A stretch of DNA of 21,672 bases from Tannerellaceae bacterium. Lineage in GTDB: Bacteria; Bacteroidota; Bacteroidia; Bacteroidales; Tannerellaceae. Position 1 is the first letter of the stretch. Each line of letters opens with the position of its first letter. This document shows, in pieces, positions 1 through 9,015 of this stretch. The DNA lies in the NCBI GenBank assembly GCA_031284275.1, contig JAITAD010000049.1, positions 1 through 21,672 on the forward strand, written 5' to 3'. The notes below the pieces were generated by a model that saw nothing but the letters and a program-made list of their open reading frames with translations, was not told where the DNA came from and did not search any database. The position numbers were made by a program, and so were the translations under genes.

Positions 1-1
1 C

Positions 2-1162
2 GAATTGCTTGCATGTCTGACCGATGAGGGTTTTTCCCCCGATGAGGTCGCCGGCAAAATCCGGTTCAATTATGGGATAAGCTCCAACTACTTTATGGAG
101 ATTGCAAAGTTCCGTGCAGCACGATGGTTGTGGGCGGAAATAGTGGAAGCTTACAAGCCGAAGCATCGGAGAGGGTGTCAGGCATATCTTCATGCGCAGA
201 CGTCGGCATGGAATATGACTGTTTACGATGCCCACGTCAATCTGCTTCGTACCCAGACGGAAGCCATGTCGGCGGCCATTGCCGGCGTGGACAGTATGAC
301 CGTTATGCCTTTCGACAGCGCTTATAAGCTTCCCGATGACTTTTCCGAGCGAATAGCCCGTAATCAGCAATTGCTGCTCCGCGAAGAATGTCACTTCGAC
401 AAGGTGGTTGATCCCTCTGCCGGTTCATACTACATCGAAGTGCTTACGCAGTCTATTGCCGACCGATCTTGGAAACTTTTTCTGGATATTGAAGAGAAAG
501 GCGGGTTCTACGCCGCATTGCGAGCCGGCGAGATACAAACTGCCGTCAGCGCTTCCGCCGCCGCACGGCGTAAGTCGGTCGCCACCCGTCGAGAAACGTT
601 GTTGGGGACGAACCAGTTTCCCAATTTCACCGAAACGGCTGCCGCCAAAGTGGAAGAAGGCGGTAAAGGAGTGGATGTTCGGAACGACGATTGTCACTGT
701 CCGAAAGGTGATACTTTGTCGGCGCTTGACTTTTCGCGTGGGGCCTCCGAGTTCGAAGCTTTACGGTTGGAAACGGAGCGGAGTGGCCGAACGCCGAAGG
801 CTTTTATGCTGACTATCGGCAATTTGGCAATGCGTCTGGCGCGTTCGCAGTTCTCCTGTAATTTCTTCGCCTGTGCGGGATACAAGGTGATTGACAACTT
901 GGGTTTTGAAACGGTAGAGGCCGGAGTAGAAGCCGCTCTCAAAGCTGAGGCGGATATCGTGGTGATTTGCTCTTCCGACGATGAATATGCCGAATTGGCG
1001 CCGGCAGCGTTCAAGGCGTTGAACGGGCGGGCTATCTTCGTCGTAGCAGGAGCGCCGGCCTGTTCCGACGACCTCAAAGCGCAGGGCATTACCGACTTTG
1101 TGAATATCAAGAGTAACGTATTGGAGACGTTGAAGGACTTTAACAGGAGGTTGAAGTTATGA
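2..1162 (+). CDS. mutA: methylmalonyl-CoA mutase small (beta) subunit, 5' end missing
   Basis: This is the non-catalytic subunit of the heterodimeric adenosylcobalamin enzyme that interconverts succinyl-CoA and (R)-methylmalonyl-CoA in cytoplasmic propionate metabolism. The frame is open to the window edge, so the gene starts upstream. About 386 residues are visible, against roughly 600 or more in whole family members. The first ~170 visible residues are the C-terminal half of the mutase barrel, with stretches parallel to MutB such as [19 protein letters not shown] and [13 protein letters not shown]. The last ~120 residues form a B12-binding-type fold. That fold lacks the DxHxxG cobalamin motif (the matching place reads [16 protein letters not shown]), which is normal for this subunit and separates it from the catalytic one. 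The stop codon overlaps the mutB start as ATGA, so the two are probably translationally coupled. The assignment is secure; only the true start is unseen. Confidence 0.95.
   Translation, partial: ELLACLTDEGFSPDEVAGKIRFNYGISSNYFMEIAKFRAARWLWAEIVEAYKPKHRRGCQAYLHAQTSAWNMTVYDAHVNLLRTQTEAMSAAIAGVDSMTVMPFDSAYKLPDDFSERIARNQQLLLREECHFDKVVDPSAGSYYIEVLTQSIADRSWKLFLDIEEKGGFYAALRAGEIQTAVSASAAARRKSVATRRETLLGTNQFPNFTETAAAKVEEGGKGVDVRNDDCHCPKGDTLSALDFSRGASEFEALRLETERSGRTPKAFMLTIGNLAMRLARSQFSCNFFACAGYKVIDNLGFETVEAGVEAALKAEADIVVICSSDDEYAELAPAAFKALNGRAIFVVAGAPACSDDLKAQGITDFVNIKSNVLETLKDFNRRLKL
1145..1150 (+). promoter_or_regulatory. consensus-like ribosome binding site for mutB
   Basis: AGGAGG lies 8 bases before the mutB ATG at 1159, inside the last codons of mutA. 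A full Shine-Dalgarno sequence is uncommon in Bacteroidetes, where most messages lack one. It sits exactly where mutA termination and mutB initiation overlap (ATGA), so it may help ribosomes restart there. It decides in favour of the 1159 start. That it functions as an RBS is inferred from sequence and position only. Confidence 0.6.
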
Positions 1163-3303
1163 GGCCTGATTTCAAGAGCATAGATATACATACAGCCGGT
1201 TTCGTTGCGTTGAACGAAGCGGAATGGGAACAGGCGAATCACATACAGGCGGAGTGGAAGACGCCGGAGCATATTCCGGTCAAGTCGGTGTACACGCGAA
1301 AGGATGTCGAAGGAATGGAACACCTCGACTACGCTTCGGGGTTGCCGCCCTACTTGCGTGGCCCCTATTCAGGCATGTACGCCATGCGTCCCTGGACGAT
1401 CCGTCAGTACGCCGGTTTCTCTACCGCCGAAGAGTCCAACGCTTTCTACCGTCGTAACCTCGCTGCGGGTCAGAAAGGCTTGTCTGTCGCTTTCGACTTG
1501 GCCACCCACAGAGGTTACGATGCCGACCACGATCGTGTCGTCGGTGATGTCGGGAAAGCAGGTGTTTCCATCTGCTCTCTGGAGAACATGAAAGTGCTCT
1601 TCGACGGCATTCCGCTCAGCAAGATGTCCGTTTCCATGACGATGAACGGCGCCGTTCTTCCCGTCCTCGCCTTCTACATCAATGCGGGGTTGGAGCAGGG
1701 CGCCAAGTTGGAAGAGATGTCCGGTACGATACAGAACGATATCCTCAAAGAGTTCATGGTGAGGAATACCTATATCTACCCGCCGGACTTCTCCATGAAA
1801 ATCATTGCGGATATCTTTGAGTACACTTCTCAAAAGATGCCGAAGTTCAATTCCATCTCCATCTCCGGATACCACATGCAGGAGGCGGGAGCGACTGCCG
1901 ACATCGAGATGGCCTATACCCTTTGTGACGGTATGGAATACCTCCGCGCCGGAATCAATGCCGGTATAGATGTGGATGCTTTCGCCCCTCGCCTCTCTTT
2001 CTTCTGGGCTATCGGGATGAACCACTTCATGGAGATAGCCAAGATGAGGGCGGCGCGTATGCTTTGGGCGAAGATAGTCAAGAGTTTCGGTGCGAAGAAT
2101 CCCAAGTCGCTTGCTTTGCGGACGCACAGCCAGACTTCGGGGTGGTCGCTCACCGAGCAAGACCCTTTCAACAACGTTGGCCGCACTTGTATCGAGGCGA
2201 TGGCTGCCGCCTTAGGGCACACGCAATCTCTCCACACCAATGCGTTGGACGAAGCCATCGCCCTTCCCACCGACTTCTCAGCCCGTATTGCCCGAAACAC
2301 GCAGCTATACATTCAAGAAGAAACCCAAGTCTGTCGCGAAATTGACCCTTGGGCAGGCTCCTACTACGTGGAAACCCTCACCGATGAGCTGGTGCACCGA
2401 GGATGGGAACTCATCAAAGAGATCGAAGAGATGGGCGGAATGGCGAAAGCCATTGAGACAGGCTTGCCGAAAATGCGTATCGAAGAAGCTGCTGCGCGTA
2501 CGCAAGCGCGGATAGACTCCGGTGCGCAGACCATTATCGGTGTGAACAAGTACCGGTTGGAAAAAGAGGATGCCATTGATATTCTGGAGATAGACAACAC
2601 CGTCGTGCGGGAAGAGCAGATACATCGCCTTCACGAGTTGCGTACCCGCCGCGACGAAACCGCCGTTCATCGCGCTTTAACGGATATCACCGAATGTGCG
2701 CGGACGAAAAAGGGTAATCTGTTGGACTTGGCCGTCAAAGCCGCCGGCCTCAGAGCTACATTGGGCGAAATCTCCAACGCTTGCGAAGAGGTTTCAGGAC
2801 GTTATAAAGCAGTCATTAGGACAATATCAGGCGTGTATTCATCAGAAACAGGAAAAGATGCGGACTTCCTCCGCGCCACCGAGCTGGCCACCGAGTTCGC
2901 CCGTCGCGAAGGGCGGCAGCCGAGAATCATGATAGCCAAAATGGGGCAGGACGGCCACGACAGAGGCGCTAAGGTCGTAGCCACAGGTTATGCCGACTGC
3001 GGCTTCGACGTGGATATGGGGCCATTGTTCCAGACGCCGGCCGAAGCCGCCAGACAGGCCGTTGAGAACGACGTCCACGTCTTGGGCGTTTCTTCTTTGG
3101 CCGCCGGACATAAGACCCTTATCCCCCAGGTCATCAAGGAATTGACAGTTCTTGGCAGGGAAGACATCATCGTTATCGCCGGCGGCGTCATCCCCGCGCA
3201 GGACTACGACTATCTCTACAAAGCAGGTGTCGCCGCCATCTTCGGCCCCGGCACCTCCGTAGCCAAAGCCGCCGTCCGCATGTTGGAGATACTGCTTGGC
3301 TAA
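1159..3303 (+). CDS. mutB: methylmalonyl-CoA mutase large (alpha, catalytic) subunit
   Basis: This 714-residue catalytic subunit binds adenosylcobalamin and carries out the radical rearrangement between methylmalonyl-CoA and succinyl-CoA, with MutA as partner. The N-terminal ~560 residues are the substrate-binding barrel. The run [14 protein letters not shown] contains Y84, and R202 and H239 (in SGYHMQEAG) fall where the Propionibacterium active-site residues Y89, R207 and H244 would be, with a constant offset of five. The C-terminal ~130 residues are the B12 domain, with DGHDRG at 598-603, giving the DxHxxG motif in which H600 is the expected lower cobalt ligand. Length matches the family. 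It overlaps mutA by 4 bases and is followed by a strong hairpin terminator. No meaB/argK-type chaperone follows. The assignment is secure. Confidence 0.97.
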   Translation: MRPDFKSIDIHTAGFVALNEAEWEQANHIQAEWKTPEHIPVKSVYTRKDVEGMEHLDYASGLPPYLRGPYSGMYAMRPWTIRQYAGFSTAEESNAFYRRNLAAGQKGLSVAFDLATHRGYDADHDRVVGDVGKAGVSICSLENMKVLFDGIPLSKMSVSMTMNGAVLPVLAFYINAGLEQGAKLEEMSGTIQNDILKEFMVRNTYIYPPDFSMKIIADIFEYTSQKMPKFNSISISGYHMQEAGATADIEMAYTLCDGMEYLRAGINAGIDVDAFAPRLSFFWAIGMNHFMEIAKMRAARMLWAKIVKSFGAKNPKSLALRTHSQTSGWSLTEQDPFNNVGRTCIEAMAAALGHTQSLHTNALDEAIALPTDFSARIARNTQLYIQEETQVCREIDPWAGSYYVETLTDELVHRGWELIKEIEEMGGMAKAIETGLPKMRIEEAAARTQARIDSGAQTIIGVNKYRLEKEDAIDILEIDNTVVREEQIHRLHELRTRRDETAVHRALTDITECARTKKGNLLDLAVKAAGLRATLGEISNACEEVSGRYKAVIRTISGVYSSETGKDADFLRATELATEFARREGRQPRIMIAKMGQDGHDRGAKVVATGYADCGFDVDMGPLFQTPAEAARQAVENDVHVLGVSSLAAGHKTLIPQVIKELTVLGREDIIVIAGGVIPAQDYDYLYKAGVAAIFGPGTSVAKAAVRMLEILLG

Positions 3304-3326
3304 AGCCTAAGGGCGACAACAAAAAG

Positions 3327-3366
3327 AGAGCGGGCTGACACGTATTGCAACGTATCAGCCCGCTCT
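3327..3366. terminator. bidirectional intrinsic terminator between mutB and rpmE2
   Basis: An inverted repeat pairs 3327-3343 with 3350-3366 (17 positions, 6-base loop). The core is GAGCGGGCTGA pairing with TCAGCCCGCTC. There is one mismatch read on the plus strand; in minus-strand RNA the same position is a G-U pair, so the stem is continuous there. On the plus side it is followed by T-rich sequence (TTCATTTCTGTTTTCTTT), and on the minus side by TCTTTTTGTTG. It lies between two converging genes and most likely ends both. Confidence 0.85.
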
Positions 3367-3394
3367 TCATTTCTGTTTTCTTTCCCCGTTGCGC

Positions 3395-3649
3395 TTACTT
3401 CTTGTAACGGTTACCGTAGCGGTTCATGAACTTGTCTACACGTCCGGCGGAGTCGACAAGTTTGGACTTTCCGGTATAGAACGGGTGCGACGAACTGGAT
3501 ATTTCAACCTTCACCAATGGGTAGGAAACACCGTCTATTTCGATGGTTTCCTTCGTTTGGACGGTTGAGCGGCTGATGAACAAGTCATCGTTTGACATAT
3601 CCTTGAAAACTACGGGGCGATAATTCTCGGGGTGAATACCTTTCTTCAT
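3395..3649 (-). CDS. rpmE2: 50S ribosomal protein L31, type B (zinc-free form)
   Basis: This 84-residue protein begins [19 protein letters not shown] and contains [10 protein letters not shown] and the C-terminal VDKFMNRYG motif, all typical of L31. It has no cysteines, so it is the C-minus paralogue (type B), which does not bind zinc. In many bacteria such forms replace the zinc form when zinc is scarce, but whether a zinc form exists here cannot be seen. The ATG at 3649 fits the family N-terminus exactly. It is transcribed alone, converges on mutB, and shares the terminator at 3327-3366. A promoter box lies about 60 bases upstream. Confidence 0.97.
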   Translation of the reverse strand: MKKGIHPENYRPVVFKDMSNDDLFISRSTVQTKETIEIDGVSYPLVKVEISSSSHPFYTGKSKLVDSAGRVDKFMNRYGNRYKK

Positions 3650-3710
3650 GGGTGTTACTCTTTATTATTGCGTGGACACTTCCCTGTACTGTTTCCGTGA
3701 GGAAACGGCG

Positions 3711-3744
3711 CAAAAGTAATTTTTTTTCCGGAGACGCATCCAAA
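3711..3744 (-). promoter_or_regulatory. predicted promoter of rpmE2
   Basis: On the minus strand, TACTTTTG (3711-3718) matches the Bacteroidetes primary-sigma -7 consensus TAnnTTTG exactly. A TTTG at 3741-3744, 22 bases further upstream, can serve as the -33 element. The -7 box is about 60 bases before the rpmE2 ATG, leaving a short leader. The prediction rests on motif and position only. Confidence 0.5.
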
Positions 3745-3751
3745 AAAGTAA

Positions 3752-3759
3752 TATCTTTG
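3752..3759 (+). promoter_or_regulatory. predicted -7 promoter box of fba
   Basis: TATCTTTG matches the Bacteroidetes -7 consensus TAnnTTTG and lies 39 bases before the fba ATG at 3799. No clear TTTG -33 element is present at the usual distance; only a T-run (3720-3727) lies upstream. The box is interleaved with the oppositely directed rpmE2 promoter, so the two may compete for polymerase. Confidence 0.5.
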
Positions 3760-3798
3760 GGGTGTCCTTAGAGTAGGTAATGTTTAATTCAAAGCACA

Positions 3799-4794
3799 AT
3801 GGTAAGTTACAAAGAGTTAGGCTTGGTGAACACCAAGGAGATGTTCCGGAAAGCAATGGAAGGGAAGTATGCGGTGCCTGCATTCAACTTCAACAACCTC
3901 GAACAGATGCAGGCCATCATTCAGGCGGTGGCGGAAACAAACTCTCCCGTCATCCTGCAAGTATCCAGTGGTGCGCGCAAGTATGCCAATCAGACGTTGC
4001 TCCGTTACCTTGCCGAAGGCGCCGTCGCCTATGCCAAGGAATTGGGTTGTCAGCATCCGCAGATAGTCCTGCACCTCGACCATGGCGACACGTTCGAATT
4101 GTGTAAGAGTTGCGTAGACATGGGATTCTCTTCGGTGATGATCGACGGTTCGCATCTCCCTTACGAAGAAAACGTAGCCCTTACGAAGAAAGTAGTGGAA
4201 TACGCTCACAAGTACGATGTGACGGTTGAAGGGGAATTGGGCGTTCTGGCCGGCGTTGAAGATGAAGTGAGCGCCGAACATCACACCTACACGGAACCGG
4301 ATGATGTGGTAGACTTCGTTACGAAGACCGGTTGCGACTCTCTGGCCATATCTATCGGTACCTCGCACGGCGCCAACAAGTTCACGCCCGCACAGTGTAC
4401 CCGCGATGCCAAAGGACAGCTTGTCCCGCCCCCCCTGCGCTTCGACATCCTTGAAGAAGTAGAACGTCGTATACCCGGGTTCCCTATCGTACTGCACGGC
4501 GCCTCATCCGTACCGCAGGAAGAAGTTGCCACCATCAACAAGTATGGCGGCGCTTTGAAAGATGCCATCGGTATTCCCGAAGATCAGCTTCGTAAAGCGG
4601 CTGCTTCTGCGGTATGCAAAATCAACATAGACTCCGACAGCCGTTTAGCCATGACGGCTGCCATTCGTGAGGTGTTCGTACAGAAGCCTGCCGAGTTTGA
4701 CCCCCGTAAGTATCTCGGCCCTGCTCGCGACAACGCCAAGAAACTCTACAAGCACAAAATCGAGAAAGTGCTTGGTTCTGCCGGAAAGATCTGA
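3799..4794 (+). CDS. fba: class II fructose-1,6-bisphosphate aldolase
   Basis: This 331-residue zinc-dependent enzyme splits fructose 1,6-bisphosphate into dihydroxyacetone phosphate and glyceraldehyde 3-phosphate in glycolysis, and runs in reverse in gluconeogenesis. LHLDHGD places the catalytic aspartate at D94 and a zinc-ligand histidine at H95. SIGTSHGANKF gives H190 and VLHGASSVP gives H233, the two other metal histidines of the family. VEGELGVLAG and CKINIDSDSR near the C-terminus are further hallmarks. The start at 3799 fits: VSYKELGLVNTKEMF is the expected N-terminus, and the preceding bases are A-rich without a Shine-Dalgarno. The methyltransferase gene downstream begins inside the last codons of this one, suggesting co-transcription. 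Nothing is missing. Confidence 0.97.
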   Translation: MVSYKELGLVNTKEMFRKAMEGKYAVPAFNFNNLEQMQAIIQAVAETNSPVILQVSSGARKYANQTLLRYLAEGAVAYAKELGCQHPQIVLHLDHGDTFELCKSCVDMGFSSVMIDGSHLPYEENVALTKKVVEYAHKYDVTVEGELGVLAGVEDEVSAEHHTYTEPDDVVDFVTKTGCDSLAISIGTSHGANKFTPAQCTRDAKGQLVPPPLRFDILEEVERRIPGFPIVLHGASSVPQEEVATINKYGGALKDAIGIPEDQLRKAAASAVCKINIDSDSRLAMTAAIREVFVQKPAEFDPRKYLGPARDNAKKLYKHKIEKVLGSAGKI

Positions 4795-5458
4795 TTCGCG
4801 CAGCATTGCGCTGACGGCTGACGGCAGCCCGACCCTTTTTGCTCCGGAAGTAGGGGAGTATTATCATTCCCTGCATGGAGCGGTGCAAGAGTCGGAACAT
4901 GTCTTCATCCGTTCAGGACTTCGGATGTGTGAAGCCCCCGTTCTGCGGGTTCTCGAAATAGGGTTCGGCACAGGGTTGAATACCTTCCTTACCCTTCAGG
5001 ACTGCGAGTTACGGGGGATTCGCGTGTATTATCACGCCGTAGAACGTTACCCGCTGGCAACCTCCCTTGCCTGTTCGCTGGACTATGCCTCGTCCGTGTG
5101 GACGGAAGGCGCCGTCCTCTTCGAGGCCATCCACGCAGCCCCATGGGAATGTCCGGTGGAAATTACGCCTCGATTCACCCTGCACAAAACCGTTTCCGAT
5201 GCCGCCTCCTGTCCTTTCCCGCCTTGTGACCTCATTTACTTGGATGCCTTTTCCCCCGAAAAACAACCGGAACTTTGGGAGGCCGGCGTCTTTTCCCGTT
5301 TGGCAGAAGCTGCTGCCGAAGGTGCAATCCTTGTTACTTACTGCGCCAAAGGAGAAGTGCGTAGACGGATGCAGGCGGCAGGATTCGACGTCCGGCGTCT
5401 GCCCGGTCCGCCGGGGAAACGTCATATCCTCTTTGCAAGAAAACGTTCCTGTCGTTAG
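4772..5458 (+). CDS. mnmD: MnmD-like SAM-dependent tRNA U34 methyltransferase (MnmC N-domain family)
   Basis: This stand-alone relative of the MnmC methyltransferase domain is expected to methylate the aminomethyl group on wobble uridine 34 of certain tRNAs, completing the mnm5(s2)U modification. With the chosen start it has 228 residues. EIGFGTG at 62-68 is the SAM-binding glycine motif. DLIYLDAFSPEKQPELW at 153-169 holds the conserved aspartate D158 of the family's LDxFxPxxxPxxW signature. The C-terminal TYCAKGEVRRRMQAAGF and PGKRHILFA also match. No ATG is available. TTG at 4772, overlapping fba by 23 bases, gives a family-like N-terminus ahead of LTADGSPTLFAPE. The frame could also begin at GTG 4667, but that would put ~128 bases inside fba. 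The function is inferred from the family; the exact start is uncertain. Confidence 0.85.
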   Translation: MVLPERSDSRSIALTADGSPTLFAPEVGEYYHSLHGAVQESEHVFIRSGLRMCEAPVLRVLEIGFGTGLNTFLTLQDCELRGIRVYYHAVERYPLATSLACSLDYASSVWTEGAVLFEAIHAAPWECPVEITPRFTLHKTVSDAASCPFPPCDLIYLDAFSPEKQPELWEAGVFSRLAEAAAEGAILVTYCAKGEVRRRMQAAGFDVRRLPGPPGKRHILFARKRSCR

Positions 5459-7578
5459 TGCACCAGAAAAGCCTGTTTGAATCGGCAGACGAAACCGTCT
5501 TCGTGGTACAATTCCGCATAGAAAAGATACAAGCCTTTCGGCAGGCGTTCACCGTCTTCGTCGCATCCGTCCCATGTCAATTTACCTTGTGCTCCCCACA
5601 AGTTGGAGATGGGGAGTACGGTACGTTGACGTCCGGACACATCGTAAACGATGGCGCGACACTTGTATCCGCTACGGTCTAACGCATAAGAGATGTCGTA
5701 CGCCCCGCTTAATTTGTCGTAGTGAGGTGGTAGGATGGAACTTTTTCCTTCTTCGGGTTCCGTCTCGGAAGGAGACGAGGGATCGGAGGATGGGTCTTCG
5801 GGGTTGTCTTGTAGAGAAGGCAGGACAGGCACTTTTTCACCCTTAGGCGTGGAGTTGGCTGAGCCGGGTGTTCCGCCTCTATGGTCGGTTGAGATGTACC
5901 ACCAGTCCCCTTCCCTTTCCCATGATTGTCCTGGTTTCGCTTTCAGGTATTGTACGCTGTCAATCACATTACCCTCCGCATTAAGGAGCGTTAAAGTCTT
6001 GCCCTCATTGGCCAATCTAAAGGGGAACTTCGCCAACCCCTGTCCGATTCCCCCCTCGTCTATCGTTATATCCTGTTCTGAACGGTAGAGCACCAGATAA
6101 CCTCCGGCACTTAACAATTCGTCATCCAATGCTGTTCTGCTGCCATTGTAACTGAAAACACAGCCTTCCAGCGTAAGGGTTTCTTCCGAGGTGTTATGTA
6201 ATTCTACATACTCTGTCTGCGGCAGTTCCGTTAACCCTGTCGGGTCAGCCATAACTTCGTTGATAATCAATATCCCTTTCTCGGGTGAAACGCCGATAAT
6301 TTTTGGTTCATCGGGGGAAAGAGGATCCTCAGGTTCATCTTTTGGCTCGTCCTCCGGTTCCGTTCCGGGCGGAGAAGGCGGATCGGCAGGCGGGTCTTCG
6401 GAAATGGAGGGCAGTATCGGCACTTTCTCTCCGTCAGGCACGGAATTGGCCGATCCGGGTGTTCCACCCCGGCTATCGGTTGAGAGATACCACCAGTTAC
6501 CCTCCCTTTCCCATGATTTTCCTGCCTTTGCTTTCCGGTACTGCACGCTGTCGATTACGTTCCCTTCCGCATTGAGGAGCGCTAAAGGCTTACCATCATT
6601 GGACAGTTGAGCGGGGAACTTCGCCAACCCCTGTCCGACACCTCCTTCGTCTATGGTCACCTCCCTCTCTGACCGATAGAGTACCAGATAACCTCCGGCG
6701 GTCAGTAACCCGTCATTCAACGCCGTTCTCTTTCCATCGTAACTGAAAGCACAATTTGCCAGCCTAAGGGTTTCTTTTGAGGTGTTGTGCAATTCTACAT
6801 ACTCTGTCTGCGGCAGTTCCGTTAACCCGTTAAAATCAGCCATAACCTCGCTGATAATCAACATCCCCGCATTAGGCGAAACACCGATGATTCCCGGTTC
6901 TTCCGGATTTGAAGGAGTTTCCGGCACGTCTGGCGTTTCCTCCTCTCCGAAACGGGCAATAGAGATATTATCGATGAACTTGTCTTGACCGTGTTTCGTA
7001 CTGTATGTCGCCGTAACCATGAAGTAACCGGTATCTTTACCGGACAGAGTTAAGGTTGTATCACCTTCTTCCACGAACAGCGTCTCGGTCGGCGTTCGAC
7101 TGTACAGGGTAAAGTGTTCGTTGTCCGTCGCTGTTACCCGTATTTCTACCTCCTGAGGCTCTGCCAACAAGTCCCTTCCCTCAATCAAAACATCTACTTT
7201 CCCTGTTGTTTGTCTTCGGCAAAGGCTGACATTTTGCTTTGTGTAACCTAAGCGGACAAAGACCGCCTCCCCATCTTCGTCCGTTGACAGGCTCCGGAGA
7301 TAGACACACAAATAATTGGCTGTCGTTCCTGCGTATTCATTCCTTGTCGTAAACGACCATGTGTTCTCTCCCCATGGGACACCGTAAAGAAAAATCGACG
7401 CTTTCCCCTTCTCAGCATCCCATAATTGCAATTCCCCTTCATGTACCCGAAACTTCCCCGTGTCCCCGTCCCAAGCGTAATGTTCCCTTATCCATTGCCC
7501 TTCAAACCCCTCCTGCATCTGGGCATGGCTTGCCGAAACAAACGACAATCCCGCCAACAGCCGGATCAAATATTTCAC
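5455..7578 (-). CDS. exported protein with two lamin-tail-like repeats and a C-terminal FlgD-like beta domain
   Basis: This is a 707-residue predicted surface or secreted protein. GTG at 7578 starts MKYLIRLLAGLSFVSASHA then Q, a clean signal peptide, and overlaps the upstream gene's stop as GTGA. An in-frame TTG at 7608 would add ten residues and spoil the signal, so I reject it. Residues ~20-212 look like a beta-rich domain of unknown identity. Two near-duplicate modules (about 230-425 and 427-611) each contain an EVMAD, TEYVELHNTS, YLVLYRS and GGTPGSANS series, typical of lamin-tail domains. They are separated by Pro/Glu/Asp-rich linkers. The last ~80 residues (VYDVSGRQ, PKGLYLFYAEL) resemble FlgD-type or type IX secretion C-terminal domains, but I cannot settle which. 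The ligand and role are unknown. It is the last gene of the hisG-gltA cluster. Confidence 0.85.
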   Translation of the reverse strand: MKYLIRLLAGLSFVSASHAQMQEGFEGQWIREHYAWDGDTGKFRVHEGELQLWDAEKGKASIFLYGVPWGENTWSFTTRNEYAGTTANYLCVYLRSLSTDEDGEAVFVRLGYTKQNVSLCRRQTTGKVDVLIEGRDLLAEPQEVEIRVTATDNEHFTLYSRTPTETLFVEEGDTTLTLSGKDTGYFMVTATYSTKHGQDKFIDNISIARFGEEETPDVPETPSNPEEPGIIGVSPNAGMLIISEVMADFNGLTELPQTEYVELHNTSKETLRLANCAFSYDGKRTALNDGLLTAGGYLVLYRSEREVTIDEGGVGQGLAKFPAQLSNDGKPLALLNAEGNVIDSVQYRKAKAGKSWEREGNWWYLSTDSRGGTPGSANSVPDGEKVPILPSISEDPPADPPSPPGTEPEDEPKDEPEDPLSPDEPKIIGVSPEKGILIINEVMADPTGLTELPQTEYVELHNTSEETLTLEGCVFSYNGSRTALDDELLSAGGYLVLYRSEQDITIDEGGIGQGLAKFPFRLANEGKTLTLLNAEGNVIDSVQYLKAKPGQSWEREGDWWYISTDHRGGTPGSANSTPKGEKVPVLPSLQDNPEDPSSDPSSPSETEPEEGKSSILPPHYDKLSGAYDISYALDRSGYKCRAIVYDVSGRQRTVLPISNLWGAQGKLTWDGCDEDGERLPKGLYLFYAELYHEDGFVCRFKQAFLVH
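5746..6300 (-). repeat. second lamin-tail module (C-terminal copy)
   Basis: This unit encodes IIGVSPEKG through the second acidic linker. It parallels the first module along its length, with mostly conservative changes (YRSEREVTIDEGG becomes YRSEQDITIDEGG). The linker after it is shorter and serine-richer than the first one. The boundary with the C-terminal beta domain is approximate. Confidence 0.85.
6301..6891 (-). repeat. first lamin-tail module (N-terminal copy)
   Basis: This unit encodes IIGVSPNAG through the Pro/Asp/Glu-rich linker, just before the second IIGVSP. It is one of two tandem copies with a period of 197 codons (591 bases). Matching stretches such as GLTELPQTEYVELHNTS and LLNAEGNVIDSVQY are nearly identical in the two copies, and the DNA similarity is visible by eye, so the duplication is fairly recent or is kept alike by gene conversion. 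Confidence 0.85.
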
Positions 7579-9002
7579 AACGAGGATGGTATGGATGAAT
7601 GAGCGCAAAATTGGCGGTGCATGGAGGCAGCGGCCTGACGGCCGTCGCCCATGGCAAGGATAACGGTGGCGCCACCGCGAACGATGTCTCCGCCGGCATA
7701 AACATCCGGAAGAGAAGAACGAAGCGTATCAGGTTGAACGACGACGGTACCGCGACGGCTCACTTCCAACCCCGAGAAAGCTTTAGGAATGAGCGGGTTG
7801 GGGGAGACGCCGATGCTGACGACGACGACATCGACGTCAATCGTCTCCACAGCGTCTGCGATAGGAATGGGAGTGCGGCGTCCGGAAGCATCGGGGTCAC
7901 CAAGACACATCCGTTGGATACGTACCTGACGTACTGTGCCGTGTTCGTCACCGATGTACTCAATCGGATTGCAAAGGGTCATGAACTCAACCCCCTCCTC
8001 TTTTGCATGTCTGATCTCTTCAAGACGGGCGGGCATCTCTTCTTCGCTACGGCGGTAAATGATGATCGCCCGCTCTGCACCCAGACGCAGTGCGGTACGT
8101 ACGGAGTCCATCGCCGTATTCCCTCCTCCGATGACGGCGACACATTTCCCCATACGTACAGGCGTATCGCTTTCAGGATTGGCTGCATCCATCAGATTGA
8201 CACGTGTCAGGTACTCGTTGGACGACATAACGCCGACAAGATTCTCCCCCGAAATATTCATAAAGTTGGGAAGGCCGGCCCCTCCGGCAACGAAAATCCC
8301 TTTGTAACCTTCCGCAACCAGTGTTTCGTAACCGATGGTCTTTCCTACTACGCAATTGGTTACAAAACGCACGCCGAGACGGCGCAGTCCCGCTATCTCC
8401 ACATCGACGACGGCATTGGGCAAACGAAACTCGGGAATACCGTATTTCAGAACGCCGCCGATTTCGTGCAAGGCTTCGAATACGGTCACGTCGTACCCCC
8501 ACTTGGACATATCTCCGGCAAAAGACAAACCGGCAGGTCCCGATCCGGCTACGGCTATCTTTATACCGTTCGAGGGCGCTTGTTCCGGCAGGCCGATCTG
8601 TCCGCTTTCCCGCTCGTAATCGGCGGCGAAACGTTCCAGATAACCGATAGCGACGGCCTCTTTGTGCATTTTCGTGTAGATACAGCGGCTCTCGCATTGT
8701 TTCTCCTGGGGGCAGACACGCCCGCAAACGGCCGGCAATGCACTGGTCTCTCGCAAGGTACGGGCAGCCTCGAGAAAGCGACCCCCTTCGATATGGCTGA
8801 TGAAAACAGGTATGCGTATGCCCACGGGGCAACCCTCCACACACCCCGGTTTGGCACAACCGAGGCAACGCTGCGCCTCCCGTTGCGCCTCTTCTGCCGT
8901 CAGGCCGCGATTGACCTCTTCGGTACGGACACGGCGACGGTAATCGGCCGGCAACTCGGCCATACGGACGCGGGGCAAGGCGGTGCGCTCCTTGTTTGTC
9001 AC
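7575..9002 (-). CDS. gltA: stand-alone NADPH-dependent glutamate synthase-type oxidoreductase (GltD/NfnB family)
   Basis: This 475-residue cytoplasmic flavoprotein belongs to the glutamate synthase small-subunit family. The N-terminal iron-sulfur part has C46, C49, C54, C58 and C93, C97, C103, C107. GSGPAG at 153-158 is the FAD-binding turn, and GGGNTAMD near residue 290 is the NADPH site. The C-terminal YAGGDIVRGGATVILAMGDG motif is also typical. The layout (PRVRM leader, cysteine box, no partner domain) fits the homotetrameric 'gltA' type or the NfnB/SudA-type subunit. No large glutamate synthase subunit or NfnA-like gene is adjacent, so the electron partner and true reaction are undecided. 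The start is GTG at 9002, 13 bases after the hisG stop; ATG at residue 14 would cut conserved sequence. Its stop overlaps the next gene as GTGA. Confidence 0.88.
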   Translation of the reverse strand: MTNKERTALPRVRMAELPADYRRRVRTEEVNRGLTAEEAQREAQRCLGCAKPGCVEGCPVGIRIPVFISHIEGGRFLEAARTLRETSALPAVCGRVCPQEKQCESRCIYTKMHKEAVAIGYLERFAADYERESGQIGLPEQAPSNGIKIAVAGSGPAGLSFAGDMSKWGYDVTVFEALHEIGGVLKYGIPEFRLPNAVVDVEIAGLRRLGVRFVTNCVVGKTIGYETLVAEGYKGIFVAGGAGLPNFMNISGENLVGVMSSNEYLTRVNLMDAANPESDTPVRMGKCVAVIGGGNTAMDSVRTALRLGAERAIIIYRRSEEEMPARLEEIRHAKEEGVEFMTLCNPIEYIGDEHGTVRQVRIQRMCLGDPDASGRRTPIPIADAVETIDVDVVVVSIGVSPNPLIPKAFSGLEVSRRGTVVVQPDTLRSSLPDVYAGGDIVRGGATVILAMGDGRQAAASMHRQFCAHSSIPSSL

Positions 9003-9015
9003 GGCTTAATGAGTT

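Noticed and set aside
4667..4771. A longer mnmD version starting at GTG 4667.
   Set aside because: It would bury ~128 bases in the conserved end of fba, and the added residues are unlike the family N-terminus.
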